Source of the DNA: Mya arenaria
Lineage: Eukaryota; Mollusca; Bivalvia; Myida; Myidae
Assembly: GCF_026914265.1 (NCBI RefSeq)
Contig: NC_069133.1
Span: forward strand, 46,969,417 to 47,033,416
Reading direction: 5' to 3'
Length of the DNA stretch: 64,000 nt
Under the pieces are notes generated by a model. The model searched no databases. It saw only the letters and a list, made by a program, of their open reading frames with translations, and was not told the DNA's origin. Shown one piece after another: positions 57,087 through 64,000 of the stretch (its first letter is position 1; each line of letters opens with the position of its first letter). A program made the position numbers and the translations under genes.

Positions 57087-57640
57087 AATTAGTTATAAGG
57101 TCTTTAGAGACTTTATATCATTCTTTCTGACATAGTTGCTTACTATGACTAACCTTTAAATAAAATCTGCTTATTTTCCGTGCTTCACTACAATTGTTCA
57201 TTCCATAAGCAATGAGCTGGCTTTATATTATTGGACTTCTATTAGTAGCTAGCCTAGTTGTACTTCTGCTTTGTTTAGAATGGAATTATAGATATTACTA
57301 TTCATATTTAAAATTTGCATATTCATTGGATGAGCTGGCCCTAGTTCATTTGCTCTCGACAGAACACCAGTCCTGATCACTTAATAAATAATGATTTTTG
57401 TTGTGAATTGGTGTGTAACTTCAAGTAAATATAAATGCATTCATTTTAAGTATGTGTAGATTAAAGGTACTTTCCCGAATGATTAATTTGTCAATATCAC
57501 TTAAGGCAATTGTTGTTGGATTAAAATGGAAAGGTAAAATGTTTAATTGTTAAAGAACCACTCTACTGGTAATCATTCTTCATGGGTGATGCTATGATTC
57601 AGAATGTTTTGTTTTTTACTATTTCTTCGAGCAGTAAAAT
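57087..57640. other. No conserved gene; contains a small TM open frame
   Basis: See 57212-57376. Otherwise AT-rich sequence with nothing recognised. Confidence 0.35.
57212..57376 (+). CDS. Possible 54-residue single-pass membrane microprotein
   Basis: ATG with G at -3, reading MSWLYIIGLLLVASLVVLLL, CLEWNYRYYYSYLKFAYSLD and a short acidic-polar tail to TGA. One strong hydrophobic segment (about residues 3-22) is followed by an aromatic-rich stretch. I recognise no family. Chance open frames of this length are common in AT-rich DNA, so the call rests only on the clean membrane-anchor pattern. Confidence 0.2.
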   Translation: MSWLYIIGLLLVASLVVLLLCLEWNYRYYYSYLKFAYSLDELALVHLLSTEHQS

Positions 57641-57983
57641 TTAAAGCTGCACTCTCACAGATTGACAGTTTTGATTTTTCTTTTAATTTTTGTCTTAGAA
57701 TTAGCCGATTTTGGCAGCAATGCCTTCGATTGAGTCATAAAAGATAACTTACAATAGAACAGATCTCAATTTGAAAAAAACTCATTTTTCTTTAAGCGTA
57801 AGTAATGCATTTTAGCCATAAAACATCAATTTTCAAGCGTAGATGTAAAAAACTGTGATCTGATATCTTTTGTCAGCAGTCTTGTATCACTGGTTTCCAG
57901 TCATTTACGCAAAAACTGGCTTATTCCAAAACAAAAAATAAAAAGGTTGTCAACATGTTCAATCTGTGAAAGTGCAGCTTTAA
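57641..57983. repeat. TTAA MITE family 3 (TTAAAGCTGCACTCTCACAG)
   Basis: Left TTAAAGCTGCACTCTCACAG then ATTGA; right (inverted) TTAAAGCTGCACTTTCACAG then ATTGA. TTAA at both ends, 343 bp, no coding capacity. Intact and not nested. Confidence 0.85.
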
Positions 57984-58653
57984 GAATTATTTACCAGGAT
58001 TAGAGTTATTAAAAAGGCATTTTTAAGCTGGAAAAATGGTTGCGGTATTATAAGAAGTTCAGCTCCCTTAAGTGTTCAGGTCATACCTTGGCCAATGGGA
58101 TCACCTGACAGATTAACATTTAATCAAGTAGAAGTGCTCTGACAAAAGTTTCAAACCTTCATTGAGTCATTATATATATTTTTTTTATTTCGCACAATCA
58201 CACTGTCCAGTCTAGAGGTATTTGATAGGCACGGTGCGCTGAACACTAAGAAAGTAATCATTTAATTTTAGTCTACTTAATGATTAGTCGGTGCCAAATT
58301 TATCATTAAGAAAACAATGAAAAATTGTTACTTTCTGACAAACATATTCATTATATATAATTATGTTTAGAAGACATTTATTTGATATGATTAACAAATA
58401 CTATTTTTGATCTTGAGTTGTGAGTCTGAACTCTGACAAGAGACACTTTGTGAACATGTGTCATGTTTATATGAAAAGATTTACCCCTGGAGGCGAATAT
58501 GTGCATATTAATGCAAATACCCTCTTGGATATATTTACAGTCCGGGCAAACTTGCTCAGTGTCTGGGGCATTATTGCCCCAGTGGGTATTTCATGTTATT
58601 TAAAAACAAAATCTGATTTCCCCCCTGAGGTTATTTTGATTTAGGCAGTATTT
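57984..58653. other. No gene recognised
   Basis: AT-rich sequence between MITE family 3 and H6. No exon seen. Confidence 0.4.
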
Positions 58654-59760
58654 TTATGCCCCCAAAGGTCCAGGCACATTAAAATTGTTCTGACTCTTTC
58701 GATTTTCCATGTACAGGCTGTAACTTTGCTAGGGAGGGATTTTAAAATTACTTGGCATATATGCTCATTTCATACAGACATCATGTCATTTTCAAGACCC
58801 ATGTCCCTACCTCAAAGGCCAAATTCATGCTTACAGGTTTATGGTTATGGAACGCTGCCTAGATGCATAAAGAGTAGAGTCGGTTGTGAATTTGTGGTTG
58901 TATTCAGGCTGTGACTTTTTCATGCACAAAGGAATTTTAAATTAAATTTGCACAGGCATGTGTTCGTAACTTGAAGGCAAGGATGAGGTGTGCAAGACCC
59001 TAGTCTCCACCTAAAAGGTCAAGGCCACACTTGCACGTATATCATTATGGAGTACAGCATTTATGCAAAAATGGAATCCTTGGTCGTGATTTTGTCTGGG
59101 CTGTATCTTGACCATGCATTATTGGATTTCAAAAAACTTTATTTCAATTTAGTTCTACCATAATGAGATTGCGTGTAGCGCACAAAACCCAGGTCTGTAC
59201 CTTAAAGGTCAAGGTCATGTTCAGTGGTCGAAACTAACACAAGCCCCCAAGCCCTGCATTGGAAAAATGTCTTCAGGCTTGCTAAAATTCTGAATTTTAT
59301 TTTGCATGGCTTTTTAAAAAATTGACGCCAAGCAATAAAAAACAATTCTGGCTTGTTCATACAAAAGTCTGATTTCAATGACTGCATGGTTAGGGGTCAA
59401 ATTTTGAAATGATCCTTGACCAGGTTTTATCTAAACCATGCATTATAGGATTTTCAAATAATGTCCATAAAGGTTCACCATGATTAGGCAACGTTTCATG
59501 CACACGACCCAGGTCTGTACAATTTAAAGGTCAAGGTCATGCTTAAAGGTCAAAGGTTGAAATGATCCTTGTCCAGGCTGTACATTGATCATGCATTATC
59601 AGATTCTCAAATAATTGCCATGGAGGTCCACCATGATGATGTGGCGAGTCATTCACAATACCAAGGTCTGTACCTCAAAGATTAAGGTCACACTTGGAGG
59701 TTAAATATCGAAATGATTACTGTTGATAGGACTGGTCTGGCTGTATCTTGATCATGCATC
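58654..59760 (+). mobile_element. Helentron-like element H6, decayed and 3'-truncated
   Basis: Starts TTATGCCCCCAAAGG, then degenerate core units related to H5: CAGGCTGTAACTTTG, GGGATTTTAAAATTACTTGG, CAAGACCCATGTCCCTACC, and CCTTAAAGGTCAAGGTCATG further on. No microsatellite, inverted terminus, hairpin or CTAG is found at the far side. An older relative of H5. Confidence 0.6.
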
Positions 59761-60738
59761 ATCAGACTTTCAAAATAGTTTCTGAGGCAGAGCATTGCTG
59801 GTTCCATGTATTCTCCATGTTATTCTGTATTGCAATTGCATGGAAAACATTATGTCTGTGTCAAAGGCTCGACATGTCGCCATTTGGCGATTGATGTCTA
59901 GTTTTCCTTTTGCCTTACTTTTAAATGTTTCGAAAGCATACCCCAGCGGCAAATGTTGGTGATATAAACGCAACAATAGTTGTTTCAAATGCAGTATTTA
60001 CTGTTATTGGGATTTCTTTTAAATCTTATGAATCAGTGTATTTAAGATAAAATCAATTCTCATTCACTGCAGCAAATTGAAAAGGCTTTCGTTGACATGA
60101 TCCTTTGCAACATATGTTAATAAAAGTGACTCATTTGAATTGTAATTTATATATTTTTTATTCAGAATTTTTCAAGGAAAGGCTGTACTTGATGTTTTGA
60201 ATCTTGTGCTGAACTCTAATAAGAGATTCTTTGTAAAAGCTACAGTGAAGTAGATTTGTTTAAATTGAATGGTTGATCATGACATGGGACTGAACTCACT
60301 TCTGGTTGTTCTAGATGTCATTCATTGTTACTCTTCAACCACTTCATACACATCACTATCTAAATACTTATTTTCCGCTCTACGCCTCACCCAACGATGA
60401 GGATCAATTCCTCTCTTTAGGCTTCAAAATTCATCTATTACACTGGACCCCATTGTTTTAAAAGTTTTTAAGTGTAACAAGCTTAAACAGCTTATTTTGT
60501 TGTGCCGAATTTCGTTCTGAATATTGATTTAACTAGATAAAAATTAGTTAACCATGATTATCGTTAAAATAATAATACCTACGACAAACAAAGTTTGAGA
60601 TATATTGAAGTCACCCAGTGGTTAGTCGGTCAGTCGGTCCGTAGTTATATTCTTTGTCTGGAGCATAGCTTAAAAATTACTGGATGGAATTTGAATAAAC
60701 ACCAAAGCACAATCAGAACAAGTGCAGTGCACAAGAAC
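59761..60738. other. No gene recognised
   Basis: AT-rich sequence between H6 and the Tigger-like MITE at 60739. No exon seen. Confidence 0.4.
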
Positions 60739-62075
60739 TAGTCGAACCCCATTGGGTCGAAACCAGAGAACCAGCGAAAATACCTTGAACCTCAGAATGT
60801 TAGAGCCAAGCTGAAATGCTTACCTTCAGTACATATATTACCGTATTATATCATGTATAGGACGCTAGCATAGATAGGCAAAAAATTGTTGAGAAAACGG
60901 TTAAAACCCCTTAATATATAAGATAGGACGCAGCGGAAAAATGTCAAAATCGGAGCCGAAAAATTGAGGTTGCTAAAGTATTTATAACATATATTGAAGT
61001 AAAAAAACAAACAAAAATTGTATATAAGGCATATTTCGATAACTGTCTTGTGTATTTCGATAATTATCGTCGTATTTCGGTAATTTAGCGTACACAGCAA
61101 TGATATATGTCTTGATATTTTGAGAACATTCACGCATAATATAAGACTTATACAAATGCTGTAATAGACTAGTTCTGATTGACAGTCAACTGTTGCAACC
61201 GTTGCATCTCTCGACATGCCTTCTGAATGACTGTCAACCGTTGCAACCGTTGCAAAACTGTGTATTGTCAAAACTAATGATTGTTTTGATAAGGCTTGTC
61301 GCTGCGCGGATTAAAGCATGTCAGCATAATTAATACGTGTCGGTAATTAGCCTTGCCAGCGGAAGGCACCTCGGGTAAAGTGCAAACAAACAACAATACG
61401 GTATTACCATCGCAATAGTTTGTTCTATTGATGTTTTTCTAATGACAGACAGCGGGTGTTTTTCACACCTTCGCACATTTGAAAAGATTTGATAGTGACA
61501 ATAATGCTACTCTGCCTTATGCACATTCCTTTATTAATGTTTTAATACAGAAACATACAACAAAATGTTTAGTAAAATATCGAAACATTAAAATCACGAA
61601 CAACGATTAATTGATAAGTACCTCCTTTCCCGATTTTCCGTTGCCGTTATAACTCAATCCAGTTAAAGTGCTGACTCACATCGAGTTTTTGTGAGTAGCG
61701 TCCCTTTTGTAAAAAAGTAAACACTCGTGTTTGTTTTTAATTTATTTCTCAATAAATCATTTTAAAGTAAACATTCAATATATTTCTGCGTGTGTTAACT
61801 TGCGTGATTTTACCTATGTCAGTTGTTCTCTTCGGTGACGCAGTACAGATACTTACTATTACCGCGTTCTTCCCCGGTCGGATATTTTCGACCTGAAATG
61901 GACTTGGAAAAAAACAGATGAAATTCTAATAGCATAGAAAGGACGCAGGCAATTTTAAGACGATAATTGGGGGGTAAAAAAGTGCGTCCTATGCATGATA
62001 TAATACGGTATATAGAAAACGGTCCTTCACATCCAGTTTTAGCCAACTAGGAGTTCAAGCCAATGGGTTCGACTG
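60739..62075. repeat. Pogo/Tigger-like MITE (GTCGAACCCCATTGG ends), interrupted
   Basis: Left AGTCGAACCCCATTGGGTCG, right (inverted) CAGTCGAACCCATTGGC. TA follows the right end (62076-62077). About 170 bp of it remains outside the nested element at 60841-62008. Confidence 0.65.
60841..62008. repeat. TA-flanked DNA element with CCGTATTATATCATG ends
   Basis: Left CCGTATTATATCATGTATAG then GACGC; right (inverted) CCGTATTATATCATGCATAG then GACGC, one mismatch in 25. TA lies on both sides (60839-60840, 62009-62010). The interior has no transposase. Its segment 61190-61375 matches 24060-24240 of the CAGGG element in LMAN2 intron 1. Confidence 0.8.
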
Positions 62076-62077
62076 TA

Positions 62078-62268
62078 TAACTCTATTTCAGCTGATAACA
62101 GAGTAATTTTCCTTTGTTACTTTTTCTTGTATGAAGCATAGCATGAAAACTACTGGATGGAATTGAATTAAACTGCATACAATGGTAAAGCACAATGAGA
62201 GGAGCTGCAGAGTATAAGAACCATAACTGTATTTCATCTGACTATAGAATTATTGCCTTTGTTACTTT
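62078..62268. other. Spacer before H2
   Basis: No gene recognised. Confidence 0.4.
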
Positions 62269-63484
62269 TTATACCCCCCAAAACAAAGTTTGGGGGGGGG
62301 TATACTGGAATCGGGTTGTCCGTCTGTCCGTCTGTCTGTCTGTCTGTCCATCTGTCCGTCTGTCCGTCCGTTGTTGTTTTTTTGTCCGGGATTCATCTTT
62401 GTCGTTATTGAACAAATCTTTTTCAAACTTTCAATTATTAATGACCATGATGTAAACCTGTGCCTCCGTGGATTTGGTCAGAGTCGCATGATCCTGAGTG
62501 GAGTTGTGGCCCCTTAATGAGTTAAATTGGGCAAAATTAGCTTTGTCCAGGATTCTTCTTTGAAGCTATTGAGCAAATCTTTTTCAAACTTTCAAATATT
62601 AATGGCCATGATGTAAACCTTTGCCTCCATGAATTTGGTGGGAGTCACATGATCCTGAGTGGAGTTGTGGCCCCTTAATGAGTTAAATTGGGTAAAATTA
62701 GTTTTGTTCGTCCTACTCCTTCGTCATTTTTGAATGAATCTTTTTCAAACTTTTAGCCATGGTGAGAACATTTGCCCCTGTGATTGTGGTTGGAATCACA
62801 TGATCATGTCTCCAATTATGGCCCCTGAATAAGTTAAAATAGGCAAAAATTATACAGCTTTGTCTAGCCTAATCCTTGGTCATTTTTTCTCATTTCTTCT
62901 ATAAATCTTTTTCAAACTTTCAGATGTCAATGACCATGATATGAACTGTTGAATATGTGATTTGGTGCACCTGTATTAATCAGAATGTTTGCATGGCCTT
63001 AAAAAGACCTTTAATTGATTTTGTCCTTAAAAAGACCATCAAAAGTCCTGAAGTTAGGTGCATACAGGCCTTAAATTTGTTACAATATTCGCTTTGGTGG
63101 CCTACTCCTTTGTCATTTTTCAATATATTTTTCTCAAACTTTCAGCTATCCATGACCATGATGTGAACCTTTGTATATGTGATTTTGTGCACCTGTATTA
63201 TTTCCTTGCTACTCATGTGTGGGGGGGAGGTGGTGGGGGTGGGTAAACAGAAATTGGGTTGGCAGACTGTCAAATTCACCCGTCCACCTTCATACTATAG
63301 TGACCATTTTGTGATCTCTGCTGCAGTGCCATGGCAGTCCCTGATTCAGTAATAGGTATTCTAAATAAACTAAATAAATGTATTGCCTTGTGCTTTCTAA
63401 TGATACCATAACTAAGGCCAGGGCAAACAACCTAGACAGGGAAGGGTTGGGCGGTATTCGTTAGCCTTTGGCTTACAGTTCTAG
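62269..63484 (+). mobile_element. Helentron-like non-autonomous element H2 (H1 family)
   Basis: 5' TTATACCCCCCA with palindrome partner GGGGGGGTATA. A CCGTCTGT microsatellite (about 62320-62370) follows, then diverged core units of about 160 bp (TTTTTCAAACTTTCA words, CATGATGTAAACC). The inverted terminus is GGGCGGTAT (63450-63457), then the hairpin GTTAGCC-TTT-GGCTTAC (63460-63476) and CTAG (63481-63484). It shares its terminal 60-70 bases at each end closely with H1, while its core is longer and less regular. A poly-G stretch interrupts it near 63223-63240. Confidence 0.8.
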
Positions 63485-64000
63485 TTCTTGTTAGAAGAGT
63501 AACTTCTAAACTGACTCAATAGATTTTAAATCAATAACACACACCACATGATAGGTTGAAATGCAGTGTACAATATTCTCGGAGTTATGGCCTTTTTTTC
63601 AAAGAAATATTAAAGAAATATTTTTCCATTCCTGTGTTCAGGTGGAATTTGGGTGTTTTCGTCACTCCTGTGACAGGCCTAGTTTCATTTAAAGTCGAAA
63701 AACTCTCTAGAATGTAAACATAAATTATTCCTAAAAGCAATAATAATGTGGTTAGCTCCTGTTATAAGAGACTTATGATGTTTTTTGTGAAATTGGGGCC
63801 GGGTGTCAAGTCATAATGTAGTCAGTGGTGTACTGTGTAAAGGAAAATAAGGATGGTCATGAATATATTATCATTCCATTGAAACATTGAGTTTTGAGAC
63901 ATTTAAAGCAAAAAATCTAACTGGTTACCACAATACACTATTGTATATTTCGTTTAAGGAAGTTTTAGTGAGTTAAGTTTTGCTCAATGAAATAAGATAC
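63485..64000. other. No gene recognised
   Basis: AT-rich, no exon or delimited repeat. Confidence 0.4.

Overview
The window looks like a piece of a bivalve mollusc nuclear genome. The evidence is low gene density, AT-rich introns, GT-AG splicing, and abundant non-autonomous elements of a type common in bivalves: rolling-circle-like elements with tandem cores of about 145-180 bp and a CCGT/CTGT microsatellite. I cannot name the species.

Layout. At the left, on the plus strand, lie the last two coding exons of SNRPG, the Sm protein G of the spliceosome (3743-4286). Its 5' part is not recognisable in the window. Tail-to-tail with it, on the minus strand, is a complete nine-exon gene for a VIP36/LMAN2-type L-type lectin, an ER-Golgi glycoprotein cargo receptor (10896-24604, 336 codons, every splice phase consistent). 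Its introns hold a stack of transposons. These include an apparently intact two-ORF CR1-like LINE (about 19470-23610) nested in a DNA element with CAGGG ends, a pogo/Tigger-like MITE, a rolling-circle-like element and other MITEs. From 25 to 29 kb there are only repeats. A single-exon aminergic-like GPCR lies on the minus strand at 29541-30506. The segment holding its start codon and Thr-rich N-terminus is repeated in four more degraded copies upstream. From 31 to 64 kb I recognise no conserved cellular gene. The stretch holds a decayed LINE, SINEs, TTAA-flanked MITEs, a 46-bp minisatellite of 14 near-identical copies, a 37-bp satellite of about 2.75 kb, and five further rolling-circle-like elements.

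Main result of the hunt. Five repeats that look unrelated by sequence (15272-16085, 44051-44694, 52466-53614, 54971-56989, 62269-63484) share one design. Each has a T-rich start and a terminal motif of the TATGCCCC/TATGTCTCCCC/TATACCCC type folded into a subterminal palindrome. A pyrimidine-rich tetranucleotide microsatellite and a tandem core follow. An inverted copy of the 5' terminus then lies just inside a 3' hairpin, and the element stops at CTAG (CTTG in one). Two of them interrupt MITEs whose uninterrupted copies are also in the window. In one case the junction can be counted exactly and shows no target-site duplication. This is the layout of Helentron-type (HINE/DINE-1-like) rolling-circle elements. 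Because the elements are nested, the window also records a relative order of transposition.
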